Part shown: positions 8,461 to 17,577 of the stretch, piece after piece
How positions within the stretch are numbered: position 1 is the first letter of the stretch
How the letters are laid out: every line of letters starts with the position of its first letter
Assembly: GCF_036826855.1 (NCBI RefSeq)
Contig: NZ_CP104578.1
Span: forward strand, 7,994,501 to 8,058,500
Length of the DNA: 64,000 nt
Direction of reading: 5' to 3'
Source: Streptomyces sp. SJL17-4
Lineage (GTDB): Bacteria > Actinomycetota > Actinomycetes > Streptomycetales > Streptomycetaceae
Translations under genes and position numbers: made by a program
The notes under the pieces: generated by a model
What the model saw: the letters and a program-made list of their open reading frames with translations, nothing else
The model's database searches: none
Told to the model about the DNA's origin: nothing

Positions 8461-9396
8461 ATGCCCGTCCTCGACACCCCGGACACCGCCACCGCCGTGC
8501 CCCACGACCCACCGGCCGCCCCGCCGGGCACCGCGCGCCGGCCCCGCAAGAGCCTCGGCCGCCGGCTGCTCGCCGACCGCAAGGCCCGAACCGGGCTCCT
8601 GATCCTCGCCGTGTTCGCCCTGCTCGGACTGCTCGCCCCGGTCCTCGCCCCCGGCGACCCGTCCCTCATCACCGACACCGGCGCCACCCCGCCCTCCGCC
8701 GACCACTGGCTCGGCACCACCGCCAAGGGCCAGGACGTCCTCGCCCTCACCCTCCGGGGCACCCGCAGTTCGATGCTCGTCGGGTTCACCGTCGGCATCG
8801 CCGCCACCCTGGTCGCCCTGCTCGTCGGCCTCGCCTCCGCGTATCTCGGCAAGCTCGTCGACGATCTGCTGACCCTCGTCACCAACGTCTTCCTCCTGGT
8901 GCCCGGCCTGCCGCTGCTCGTCATCCTCGCCGCGTTCCTGCCCCCGGGGACGACGACCGTCGTCCTGGTCCTCACCGTCACCGGCTGGGCCGGCTCGGCG
9001 CGCGTCCTGCGCGCCCAGGCCACCTCCATCCGCGGCAAGGACTTCGTCGCCGCCGCCGTGGTCACCGGAGAACGCCCGCTGCGGATCATGTTCCGGGAGA
9101 TCCTGCCCAACATGGCGTCCGTGGTGATGACCACCCTGCTCGGCTGCGTCATCTTCGGCATCGGCGCCCAGGCCGGCCTGGAGTTCCTCGGACTCGGCGA
9201 CGCCTCAGTCGTCAGCTGGGGCACCAACCTCTACTGGGCGGGGAACGACGGAGCCCTGATGACCGGAGCCTGGTGGGCGTTCGTCCCCTCCGGCCTCGCC
9301 ATCGCGCTCGTCGCCTTCGCGCTCGCCCTCGTCAACTACGCGGTCGACGAGATCACCAACCCGAGGCTCAGGTCCCGGCGAAGGAGGAAGCAGTGA
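8461..9396 (+). CDS. ABC transporter permease, DppC/OppC type
   Basis: 311 residues. A Pro-rich cytoplasmic N-terminus precedes the first span TGLLILAVFALLGLLAPVLAPGDP; DHWLGTTAKGQDVLALTLRGTRSSMLVGF is the usual DppC block. The coupling loop is RGKDFVAAAVVTGERPLRIMFREILPN. The C-terminal segment NYAVDEITNPRLRSRRRRKQ ends in a basic cytoplasmic tail. It pairs with the DppB-type product encoded just upstream. Its TGA overlaps the GTG start of the ATPase gene (GTGA), implying translational coupling. Confidence 0.92.
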   Translation: MPVLDTPDTATAVPHDPPAAPPGTARRPRKSLGRRLLADRKARTGLLILAVFALLGLLAPVLAPGDPSLITDTGATPPSADHWLGTTAKGQDVLALTLRGTRSSMLVGFTVGIAATLVALLVGLASAYLGKLVDDLLTLVTNVFLLVPGLPLLVILAAFLPPGTTTVVLVLTVTGWAGSARVLRAQATSIRGKDFVAAAVVTGERPLRIMFREILPNMASVVMTTLLGCVIFGIGAQAGLEFLGLGDASVVSWGTNLYWAGNDGALMTGAWWAFVPSGLAIALVAFALALVNYAVDEITNPRLRSRRRRKQ

Positions 9397-10373
9397 ACGC
9401 CCGCCCCCTTCCCGACCCTCGTCCCGTACTCGACGTACGCGGTCTGCGGGTCGAGTACCGCGGCGACGGACGCAGCGTCGTCGGCGCCGACGACGTGTCG
9501 TTCACCATCGGCGCCGGCGAGACCCTCGGCCTCGCGGGGGAGTCCGGCTGCGGCAAGTCGACCGTCGCCAACGCCGTCATGCGGCTCCTCAAGCCACCGG
9601 CCGAGATCACCGCGGGAACCGTCACCTTCCAGGGCCGGGACGTCCTCGCCATGGACGCCCGCGAGCTGCGCGCCTTCCGCTGGCGCGAGATCGCCATGGT
9701 CTTCCAGTCCGCGATGAACTCCCTGAACCCCGTCCTCACCATCGGCGAACAGCTCGGCGACATCTTCACCACCCACGAGAAGCTGCGGAAGCGCGCCGCC
9801 CGCGAGCGCTCCGCGGAACTCCTCGACCTCGTCGGCATCGCCCCCGACCGTCTCAAGGCCTACCCGCACCAGCTGTCCGGCGGCATGCGCCAGCGCGTCG
9901 TCATCGCCATGGCCGTCGCCCTCAGACCGAAGCTGCTCATCATGGATGAGCCGACCACCGCGCTCGACGTCGTCGTCCAACAGGAGATCATGGCCCAGAT
10001 CCGCGAACTCCAGCGGGCGCTCGGCTTCTCCGCCCTCTTCATCACCCACGACATGTCGCTGATGGTCGAACTCTCGGACCGCATGGGCGTCATGTACGGC
10101 GGACGCCTCGTCGAAATCGCCGACGCCAAAGAGCTGTTCGCGCGGCCCCTCCACCCCTACACCGAGGCGCTGATGAACGCCTTCCCGCCGCTCACCGGAC
10201 CCCGCAGGGAACTCACCGGCCTCTTCGACGCCCCGCGCACCGCCGACAGCTGCGGCTTCCACGTCCACTGCCCCGAGGACCGCGCCGACTGCTCGACCCA
10301 CATCCCCGACCTGCGCGAGGTCGCCCCCGGCAGGTGGGCCGCCCTCACGCGCACCGGAGCCACCACGCCATGA
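9393..10373 (+). CDS. ABC transporter ATPase, DppD/OppD type
   Basis: 326 residues. GTG 9393 overlaps the permease stop and is preceded by AAGGAGG. Walker A is GESGCGKST near residue 50, the ABC signature LSGGMRQRV near 165, Walker B LLIMDEP near 185, and the switch histidine follows in ITHD. The C-terminal region with HPYTEALMNAFPPL and several cysteines (CGFHVHCPEDRADC) is the oligopeptide-transporter HPY extension, which in related ATPases can hold an iron-sulfur cluster. It powers import together with the next gene product. Its stop overlaps the following ATG (ATGA). Confidence 0.93.
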   Translation: MNARPLPDPRPVLDVRGLRVEYRGDGRSVVGADDVSFTIGAGETLGLAGESGCGKSTVANAVMRLLKPPAEITAGTVTFQGRDVLAMDARELRAFRWREIAMVFQSAMNSLNPVLTIGEQLGDIFTTHEKLRKRAARERSAELLDLVGIAPDRLKAYPHQLSGGMRQRVVIAMAVALRPKLLIMDEPTTALDVVVQQEIMAQIRELQRALGFSALFITHDMSLMVELSDRMGVMYGGRLVEIADAKELFARPLHPYTEALMNAFPPLTGPRRELTGLFDAPRTADSCGFHVHCPEDRADCSTHIPDLREVAPGRWAALTRTGATTP

Positions 10374-11377
10374 CACTCCTTCAGATGCGGGGCCTCACCA
10401 AGGAGTTCCCCGTCGGCACCGTCTTCTCGCGGCGCCGCGTCCGGGCCGTGAACGGCGTCGACCTCGATCTCGAACGGGGCCGCGTCACCGCTCTGGTCGG
10501 CGAGTCCGGCAGCGGCAAGTCCACCATCGCCCGCTGCCTCGCCCGCCTCGAACAGCCCACGTCGGGACAGATCCTCCTCGACGGCGAGGACGTCCTGCGC
10601 ACCGAACGCCGCCGCGCCTCCCGTACGTACCGGGGCAAGGTCCAGATGGTGTTCCAGGACCCCTTCGGCTCCCTCAACCCCGTCCACCGCATCGACCACT
10701 TCCTCACCCGAGCCCTCGTGGTGCACGGCCATCCCGCCGACCGGACCCGGCTCGCCGCCCTCATGGAGGAGGTCGGACTGACCCCGGACATGCTCGACGC
10801 GTACCCGCACGAGCTCTCCGGCGGCCAGCGGCAACGCGTCGCCGTCGCACGCGCGCTGGCCGTCGAACCGAGCGTCCTCCTCGCCGACGAACCCACCTCC
10901 ATGCTCGACGTGTCCGTCCGGGTCGGCGTCCTCAACCTGCTGCGCCGCCTCCGCGACGAACGCGGCCTGTCGATGCTCTACATCACCCACGACCTGGGCT
11001 CCGCCCGCTACCTCGCCGACACCACCGCCGTCATGTTCGCCGGTGAACTCGTCGAGGGCGGCGACTCGCTCGCCGTCATGGACGCCCCCGCCCACCCCTA
11101 CACCCGGCTGCTCCTCTCCGCCGTACCCGACCCGACGCGGGCCGCCGGCTACGACAGGACCGAGCGGGCCCGGCTGCGCGCCGCCGTCCTCGCCCCCGAG
11201 TCCTGCCCGTACGACGACGGCACCTGCAGCACCACCACTCCCGTACGCCACACCGTAGGCGAGGACGAGGGCCGGCCGCACTGGGTGCGCTGCCACCTCT
11301 ACGCGCCCGCCCATGACCTCGCCCACCGCGTGCTCCAGAGCGCGGACTCCCCGGAAGCCGAGATCACCGCCGCATGA
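10370..11377 (+). CDS. ABC transporter ATPase, DppF/OppF type
   Basis: 335 residues. Walker A is GESGSGKST, the signature LSGGQRQRVAVARALA, Walker B VLLADEPTSMLD and the switch ITHD. The C-terminal HPYTRLLLSAVPDP and the cysteines in ESCPYDDGTC and VRCHL mark the HPY-type extension. It is the second ATPase of the heterodimeric Opp-type importer. The start ATG 10370 overlaps the previous stop, and its own stop overlaps the ATG of the GH32 gene at 11374, so transporter and hydrolase are translationally coupled. This is the strongest contextual evidence that the importer carries a fructoside. Confidence 0.93.
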   Translation: MTLLQMRGLTKEFPVGTVFSRRRVRAVNGVDLDLERGRVTALVGESGSGKSTIARCLARLEQPTSGQILLDGEDVLRTERRRASRTYRGKVQMVFQDPFGSLNPVHRIDHFLTRALVVHGHPADRTRLAALMEEVGLTPDMLDAYPHELSGGQRQRVAVARALAVEPSVLLADEPTSMLDVSVRVGVLNLLRRLRDERGLSMLYITHDLGSARYLADTTAVMFAGELVEGGDSLAVMDAPAHPYTRLLLSAVPDPTRAAGYDRTERARLRAAVLAPESCPYDDGTCSTTTPVRHTVGEDEGRPHWVRCHLYAPAHDLAHRVLQSADSPEAEITAA

Positions 11378-12885
11378 CCCACGACCTGATCGCCGCCGCG
11401 GACACCACTGCCGTGGAGGGCCTCGCCGAGCGCGCCTTCCGCGACCCCCACCGGCCCCGCTACCACTTCACCTCGCCCGGCGGCTGGCTCAACGACCCCA
11501 ACGGGCTCAGCCACTGGAACGGCGTCTACCACCTCTTCTACCAGTACAACCCGCTCGCCCCGGCCCACCACCGCATCCACTGGGGCCACGCCACCAGCAC
11601 CGACCTCGTCACCTGGACCGACGAACCCGTCGCCCTGGTCCCCGGCACCACGGGACCCGACCGTGACGGCTGCTGGTCCGGCGTCCTCGTCGACGACGGG
11701 GGAGTGCCCACCCTGGTCTACTCCGGCCGGCACGGTCAGCGCGAACTGCCCTGCGTCGCCACCGGAAGCCCCGACCTGCGGCACTGGACCAAGGACCCCG
11801 GCAACCCGGTGATCGCAGCACCGCCCACCGGCCTCGACGTCACCGCCTACCGTGACCACTGCGTCTGGCGCGAGGGCGCCCTCTGGCGCCAGCTCGTCGG
11901 CTCCGGCATCCGGGGCCGGGGCGGCACCGCCTTCCTGTACGAGTCCGCCGACCTGCGCGACTGGCGGTACGTCGGCCCGCTCCTCGTCGGCGACGCGAGC
12001 GAGGGCGGCGCCACCGACCTCGACTGGACCGGCACCATGTGGGAGTGCGTCGACCTCTTCCGCGTCGGCGACGTCGACATCCTCGCCTTCTCGGCCTGGG
12101 ATGAGGGCGCGACGCTCCACCCGCTGTACTGGACGGGCCGCTACAGCGAGGACCGCTTCGAACCGACCGCTCTGCACCGGCTCGACTACGGCCGCAACTA
12201 CTTCTACGCCCCGCAGTCGACTCGCGACGCGCACGGCCGCCGCATCATGTTCGGCTGGCTCCAGGAAGGCCGGGGCGAGGAGGCCACCGCCCGCGCCGGC
12301 TGGTCCGGGGTCATGTCCCTGCCGCGCCTCGTCACCCCGGGCGCCGACGGCACGCTCGCCCAGGCTCCCGTCCCCGAACTGGAGCGGCTGCGCCGCGACC
12401 ACGTGGCCGTCGGAGCCTTCGCGGCGGGCACCGCATCGCCCCTGGACGCGATCCGGGGCGACCAGCTCGACCTGGAGGCCACGCTCAGGCTCGCCCCGGG
12501 CGCCACCGTACGGCTCGGGGTACGGGAGACCCCCGACGGCACCGAACGCACCGTCGTCGAGATCACCCGCGACACCACCGGTGCCTCGGGCACCCTGCGC
12601 CTGCGCCGTGAGGCGAGCAGCCTGGCCCCCGACGTCGACACCTCCCCCCGCCACGGCCACCTGCCGCTCGGGGAGGACGGCACCGTCGAACTCCGCGTGC
12701 TCGTGGACCACTCCGCCCTGGAGATCTTCGCCAACGGGTGCGCCCTGACCGCCCGGGTCTACCCCACCCGCCCCGACGCGGCGACCGGAGTGTCCCTCAC
12801 CGGCGCGGGCGACGCGACCGTCGACCGTCTCGACGCCTGGCACATGGCGCCGATCACCACCGGCCCCCGCCCGCTCTGGCCGTAG
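11374..12885 (+). CDS. cytoplasmic GH32 beta-fructosidase
   Basis: 503 residues without a signal peptide, so it should act in the cytoplasm on imported sugar. The GH32 five-blade propeller starts at YHFTSPGGWLNDPNG, with nucleophile Asp41; the second conserved acid lies in YRDHCVW (Asp161, where most members read RDP), and the acid/base Glu224 lies in MWECVDLF. A C-terminal beta-sandwich ends in VELRVLVDHSALEIFANGCALTARVYP, the usual GH32 module. It should release fructose from sucrose, inulin- or levan-type oligosaccharides; linkage preference cannot be read from sequence. The start overlaps the ATPase stop. Confidence 0.93.
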   Translation: MTHDLIAAADTTAVEGLAERAFRDPHRPRYHFTSPGGWLNDPNGLSHWNGVYHLFYQYNPLAPAHHRIHWGHATSTDLVTWTDEPVALVPGTTGPDRDGCWSGVLVDDGGVPTLVYSGRHGQRELPCVATGSPDLRHWTKDPGNPVIAAPPTGLDVTAYRDHCVWREGALWRQLVGSGIRGRGGTAFLYESADLRDWRYVGPLLVGDASEGGATDLDWTGTMWECVDLFRVGDVDILAFSAWDEGATLHPLYWTGRYSEDRFEPTALHRLDYGRNYFYAPQSTRDAHGRRIMFGWLQEGRGEEATARAGWSGVMSLPRLVTPGADGTLAQAPVPELERLRRDHVAVGAFAAGTASPLDAIRGDQLDLEATLRLAPGATVRLGVRETPDGTERTVVEITRDTTGASGTLRLRREASSLAPDVDTSPRHGHLPLGEDGTVELRVLVDHSALEIFANGCALTARVYPTRPDAATGVSLTGAGDATVDRLDAWHMAPITTGPRPLWP

Positions 12886-13023
12886 GGCCCGAGTCCCGGA
12901 TCACGCTCCAGCCCCCGCACACCCTGGTCGAGTCACGCTCCCACCCCGGTGCCGGGCCGTCCGCCCCGCCCCGCACCGGGCCCCCACCCGTACCGGCGCC
13001 ACCCCACTGCCGAGGAGGCCCCC

Positions 13024-16000
13024 ATGCGCGTTCCCCATGTCCCCCTCCACCGCCGCACCCTGCTCCGGGCGGGCGGCCTCGCGCTCCTGCCCGTTCTCCT
13101 GCCCACGCCCGTGACCGGCACCGCCGCAGCCGCGCCCGCCGCGCGCCGCCGCCCGCAAGCCCTCCCCGAGGCCGTCACCTCACCGATCCCCGACCCCCTT
13201 CCGTACCGGGGCAGTTGGCAGCGCACCCCGGACGGCGGTCAGCTCGCCACCGACGCCGGAGCCACCGCGTCGCTCGCGATCTCCGAGCACCGCGTCGGCG
13301 TGCGCGCCGGATACTCCGCACGGATCACCCCCGACCCGGCCACCCCGCACGCCCGGGGAGGACTCGTCCTCCGGGCGGCGCCCGACGGCACCACCGGATA
13401 CGGCGCCGTCCTCGAACCGGCCACCGGAAGGGTCGTCCTGATCGACCTGGCGAGCGGGGAGACGCTCGCCACCGGAGCGGGCCGCCCCGGCACGACCCTC
13501 GACGTCGTCCTCGACGGGCCGGCCCTCACCGTCCACGTCGACGGCAGCCAGGTCCTCGCCGTCGAGGACCACCGCCACGCCTCCGGACAGGTGGGCCTGC
13601 TGGCCACCGACGGCACGGTCAGCTTCGGACCGCCCCGCACGTGGTCCGTCACCACCGACCTCAGCGGCTGGACCCCGAGCGGCGGCGGCAGCTGGACGCC
13701 CACTCCGCTGGGCCTCGTCGCCGACGCCCCCGCCGGCACCAACATCCGTACGACCGCCGCCGACGAGGCGTACGACACCTACCTCCAGGCCGACGTCCTC
13801 GTCCATGACCCGTACGCCGTCGCCGCTCTCCTGGTCCGCGCCGACGCCGCCGGCAGCCGTGGCTACGCCGTCGAGGTCGACCCGAACCAGGGCCGCCTCC
13901 GCCTCTACCGCGTCGACGGCGACATCACCCTCGGCACCCACTCCACCCCGATCGCCCCCGGCACCGTCCACCGTCTGCGCGTCGAGGCCGAGGGGCGCCG
14001 TCTCCGGGTGTACTGGCAGAGCGACTTCCTCCGCCCGGACGGCTACGACCCCGTCATCGCCACGGAGGACCCGGCCCCCGCCCCGTGGCTCGCCGGCCGC
14101 CCCGGGCTCCTCGCCTACAACGGACGGGTCGCCTACGAGAACGTCACCGCAGCCGGCCCGCGCACCGAACTCCCGGGCGCCACCACGGAGTCCGGCACCT
14201 GGACCCGCGACCTGCTGGGTCTGCGCGGCAGCGCGGGACTGCGCACCGCACCCGCGCCGGACGCGGCCGAGATCGTCGTCTCCGCCGACGTGCGGCTCGC
14301 GGGCGCGAGCGCCGCAGGTCTCCTCGTGCGCGGTCACGAGATCATCCTGGCACCCGGCACGGGCGACCTCCGTCTCGTCGACCACGCCCGCCGCACCCTC
14401 CTCGTCACCGCACCCCCACCCGTCCGTCCCCTGCGCACCGGCACCCCCTTCCGCATCGAAGTGCATCTCGTGGACGGGGAGTTCACCGTGTACGTGGACG
14501 GGATGCGGGCCCTGCGCGCACCGGCGACCGCCGCCGGTGACACCGTCGGGCTCGTCGCGGCCGAGGGCACCGCGTACTTCCAGGACGTCTACGCCGTCGA
14601 CGTACGCGAGCACTTCACCGAGCCCTACCGGCCCGCCGTCCACCACTCACCCCGCACCGGCCGGGGCAGCGACCCCAACGGGCTCGTCCACTTCGACGGC
14701 GAGTACCACCTCTTCCACCAGGACGAGGGCCGCTGGGCGCACGCCGTCTCCACCGACCTCCTGCACTGGCACAGCCTCCCGCACGCCCTCGACCGGAACG
14801 CCTACGGCCACTGCTGGTCCGGCTCCGCCGTCGTCGACACCCACGACGACTCCGGCCTCTTCGGCGGCGCACCCGGCCTCATCGCGTACTACACGAGCGT
14901 CCACCCCGACAGGATCGGCGGGAACCAGTCGGTCCGCGCCGCCTACAGCACCGACCGGGGACGCTCCTGGCTGCCGTACGGCGGCCCCGAGCCGCTCGTC
15001 GGCAACCCCGGCGGCCCGGACGGCGGCTGGGACTTCCGCGACCCGAAAGTCCTCAGGGACGAAGCCCACGACCAGTGGGTCATGGTGGTCTCCGGCGGAG
15101 ACCACCTGCGGTTCTTCACCTCCCGCGACCTCCTCCACTGGACGCATGCCAGCTCCTTCGGATACGGGGAGTGGGTGGCGGGCGGCGGTGTCTGGGAGTG
15201 CCCCGACCTCTTCCCGCTCCCCGTCGACGGCGACCCGGCCCGTACGGTCTGGGTCCTCACCCTGAGCACGGGAGCCGTCCGCGCCACCGACGGTTCCACC
15301 GCCCGGTATCTCACCGGAACATGGGACGGGACCGCGTTCACCGCCGACCAGCCCCCGGGCCCGGCCCCGCGCAGCGACCACGGCCGTGACTTCTACGCGG
15401 CCGTCTCCTTCGACAACGTCCCCGACGGACGCCGGGTCTGGCTCGGCTGGACCACCAACTGGGACTATCCGTTCAGCGCGCCCACCCGTCCGTGGAACGG
15501 CCAGCACAGCATTCCCCGTGAACTCACCCTCGCCGACGGCCAGGACGGCCCGGTCCTGCGTCAACTGCCCGTCACCGAACTGGCCTCGCTCCGGACGGAC
15601 ACCACGGTACGGAGGGACCTCACGGCCGGACCCGGCTTGCCCGACCCGTGCGCGGGCCTGACCGGGATCAGCTACGAGATCGAGACGGTACTCGTCCTGC
15701 CCGCCACCGGGGCGGCCACCTGGTGTGGCTTCCACCTGCGCCGGAAGGACGGGCAGTCCACCCTCGTCGGCTACGACGCCGTGCGCGAGCGCCTGTTCGT
15801 CGACCGCACCGACTCCGGCCGCACCGACTTCACCCGGTACTTCGCCGGCCGCACCGAAGCCCCGCTGGCCGCCGCCCGAGTGGCCGACGGCAGTCGCACG
15901 GTCCGGCTCCGGATCCTCGTCGACTCCTCGTCCGTCGAGGTGTTCGGTGGCGCGGGCGAGGCCGTCGTCACCAGCCTGGTCCTGCCCGATCCCGACGCCC

Positions 16001-16635
16001 GTGGACTGGCCTTCACCGCCGAGGGCGGCACGGTCCGGATCGCCGAACTGGCCTTCCACCGGCTCGCCTCCACCTGCCGGCTCACCGACGAGATCCCCGC
16101 CCCGGCCGCACCCCCGCCACCGGGGGAGTTCCGCACCGACCTCGGCACCCTCACCACCGTCCCCGCCGGACGCTGGGAGCCCACCGGCGCCGGGCACACC
16201 GGCACCTTCGACCGGGACAGCGACGCGATCTCCGCCCGCCGCTTCGCCGACCTGGAACTCTCCGGCCTGCTCACGCTCGGCGGCCCCGACGGCACCCGCG
16301 GCGCCGCGTCCCTGCTGTGGCGGGCCTCGGCCGACGGCGCCGACGGCTACGTCCTCAACGTCGACCCGGATCTGCGGGCCGTCCGGCTCGTCGTCCGGCG
16401 CGGCGGATCCTTCGACGACGCGGCCGCGCTCGCCCGGGTCCCCGCCCTGGTGCGGCACGGGGCCACGTACCATCTGCGGATCGTCCACCGGGGCACCCGC
16501 ATCGAGGTCTTCCTCGACGGGAACCGCATCATCGACCACACCGACACCGCGGCCACCCACAGCGCGGGCCACGTCGGGCTGAACGTCTTCGGGGGCCGGG
16601 CCGGCTACCAGGACACCTACGCCAAGGAGCTCTGA
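13024..16635 (+). CDS. giant Tat-exported multidomain GH32 protein (levanase/inulinase-like)
   Basis: 1203 residues. The Tat signal LHRRTLLRAGG occurs at residues 9-19, followed by a hydrophobic stretch ending near TAAAAPAARRR. Residues 60-530 hold three LamG-like beta-sandwich segments (GSWQRTPDGG, GSWTPTPLGL, SGTWTRDLLG). The GH32 propeller spans about 540-860: nucleophile Asp550 in GRGSDPNG, stabiliser Asp673 in FRDPKV and acid/base Glu725 in WECPDLF. Then come the GH32 beta-sandwich (LRILVDSSSVEVFGG) and a further LamG-like domain at 1030-1203. It probably attacks polymeric fructan outside the cell. The usual Trp-x-Asn before DPNG is replaced by Gly-Arg-Gly-Ser, which may alter subsite -1. 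Confidence 0.9.
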   Translation: MRVPHVPLHRRTLLRAGGLALLPVLLPTPVTGTAAAAPAARRRPQALPEAVTSPIPDPLPYRGSWQRTPDGGQLATDAGATASLAISEHRVGVRAGYSARITPDPATPHARGGLVLRAAPDGTTGYGAVLEPATGRVVLIDLASGETLATGAGRPGTTLDVVLDGPALTVHVDGSQVLAVEDHRHASGQVGLLATDGTVSFGPPRTWSVTTDLSGWTPSGGGSWTPTPLGLVADAPAGTNIRTTAADEAYDTYLQADVLVHDPYAVAALLVRADAAGSRGYAVEVDPNQGRLRLYRVDGDITLGTHSTPIAPGTVHRLRVEAEGRRLRVYWQSDFLRPDGYDPVIATEDPAPAPWLAGRPGLLAYNGRVAYENVTAAGPRTELPGATTESGTWTRDLLGLRGSAGLRTAPAPDAAEIVVSADVRLAGASAAGLLVRGHEIILAPGTGDLRLVDHARRTLLVTAPPPVRPLRTGTPFRIEVHLVDGEFTVYVDGMRALRAPATAAGDTVGLVAAEGTAYFQDVYAVDVREHFTEPYRPAVHHSPRTGRGSDPNGLVHFDGEYHLFHQDEGRWAHAVSTDLLHWHSLPHALDRNAYGHCWSGSAVVDTHDDSGLFGGAPGLIAYYTSVHPDRIGGNQSVRAAYSTDRGRSWLPYGGPEPLVGNPGGPDGGWDFRDPKVLRDEAHDQWVMVVSGGDHLRFFTSRDLLHWTHASSFGYGEWVAGGGVWECPDLFPLPVDGDPARTVWVLTLSTGAVRATDGSTARYLTGTWDGTAFTADQPPGPAPRSDHGRDFYAAVSFDNVPDGRRVWLGWTTNWDYPFSAPTRPWNGQHSIPRELTLADGQDGPVLRQLPVTELASLRTDTTVRRDLTAGPGLPDPCAGLTGISYEIETVLVLPATGAATWCGFHLRRKDGQSTLVGYDAVRERLFVDRTDSGRTDFTRYFAGRTEAPLAAARVADGSRTVRLRILVDSSSVEVFGGAGEAVVTSLVLPDPDARGLAFTAEGGTVRIAELAFHRLASTCRLTDEIPAPAAPPPPGEFRTDLGTLTTVPAGRWEPTGAGHTGTFDRDSDAISARRFADLELSGLLTLGGPDGTRGAASLLWRASADGADGYVLNVDPDLRAVRLVVRRGGSFDDAAALARVPALVRHGATYHLRIVHRGTRIEVFLDGNRIIDHTDTAATHSAGHVGLNVFGGRAGYQDTYAKEL

Positions 16636-16638
16636 CCC

Positions 16639-17577
16639 ATGTCCTTCCTGGTGATCGGCGAGTGCGTCGCCGACATCGTCCGCGCCCCGGCGGGCTCCGC
16701 CGCCGCCGACCGCGTCCACCCGGGCGGCAGCCCCGCCAACGTCGCCTACGGCCTCGGGCGGCTCGGCAGGGACGTCACCCTGCTCACCCAGCTCGCCGAC
16801 GACACCACCGGCCGGCTCATCGAGGCCCATCTCAAGGGCGCGGGCGTACGGGTGGAGATCGGCGACATGCCCGAACGCACCCCTTCGGCGGTCGTCGGCC
16901 TCGACGCGCGCGGTCAGGCCTCCTACACCTTCGACATCGCCTGGACGCTGAAGGGCGGGCCCCCGGCCGACCTGGCGCCCGGCCATGTGCACATCGGCTC
17001 GATCGCCGCCGTCACCGCGCCCGGCGCGGCGGCCGTCCTCGGCGGGACCGAGCGGCTGCGGGAGCGTGCCACCGTCAGCTACGACCCCAACGTGCGGCCC
17101 GAACTGATGGGGGAGCACGGGTCGGCCGTGACCCGCGTCGAGCGCTGCGTCGCGCTCAGCGACCTGGTCAAGGCGAGCGACGAGGACCTGGCCTGGTTGT
17201 ACCCGGGCGAGGACCCGCGCACGGTCGCCGCCCGTTGGCTCGCCCTCGGCCCGGCCGTCGTCCTCGTCACCCGGGGATCGGCCGGCTCGCTCGCCGTCAC
17301 CCGCCACCACACCGTCGCCGCCGAGGCGCCGCCGGTCACCGTCGTCGACACGGTCGGCGCGGGCGACTCCTTCATGTCCACCGTCCTCGACGCGCTCGCC
17401 GGGCAGGGGCGGGACGCCCTGGGCGCGCTCGGCGCCGAAGACCTCGCGGGGCTTCTGCGGAGGGCGGGCGCGGCGGCGGCCGTCACCGTCTCCCGGGCCG
17501 GCGCCCAGCCGCCGGACCGGGCCGAACTGGACGCCGCCCTCCGGAGGTTCGCCCTCAGGTCCGGGCGTGCGTGGTGA
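16639..17577 (+). CDS. PfkB family carbohydrate kinase, probable fructokinase
   Basis: 312 residues. The first PfkB signature region is PGGSPANVAYGLGRLG and the second, containing the catalytic Asp and anion hole, is VVDTVGAGDSF. The opening FLVIGECVADIV is typical for ribokinase/fructokinase-type sugar kinases. It follows the GH32 gene by three bases and so should phosphorylate the fructose released by the two hydrolases. Ribose or another sugar cannot be excluded. The 3' end overlaps the convergent GNAT-AAA+ gene by 23 bases. Confidence 0.9.
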   Translation: MSFLVIGECVADIVRAPAGSAAADRVHPGGSPANVAYGLGRLGRDVTLLTQLADDTTGRLIEAHLKGAGVRVEIGDMPERTPSAVVGLDARGQASYTFDIAWTLKGGPPADLAPGHVHIGSIAAVTAPGAAAVLGGTERLRERATVSYDPNVRPELMGEHGSAVTRVERCVALSDLVKASDEDLAWLYPGEDPRTVAARWLALGPAVVLVTRGSAGSLAVTRHHTVAAEAPPVTVVDTVGAGDSFMSTVLDALAGQGRDALGALGAEDLAGLLRRAGAAAAVTVSRAGAQPPDRAELDAALRRFALRSGRAW

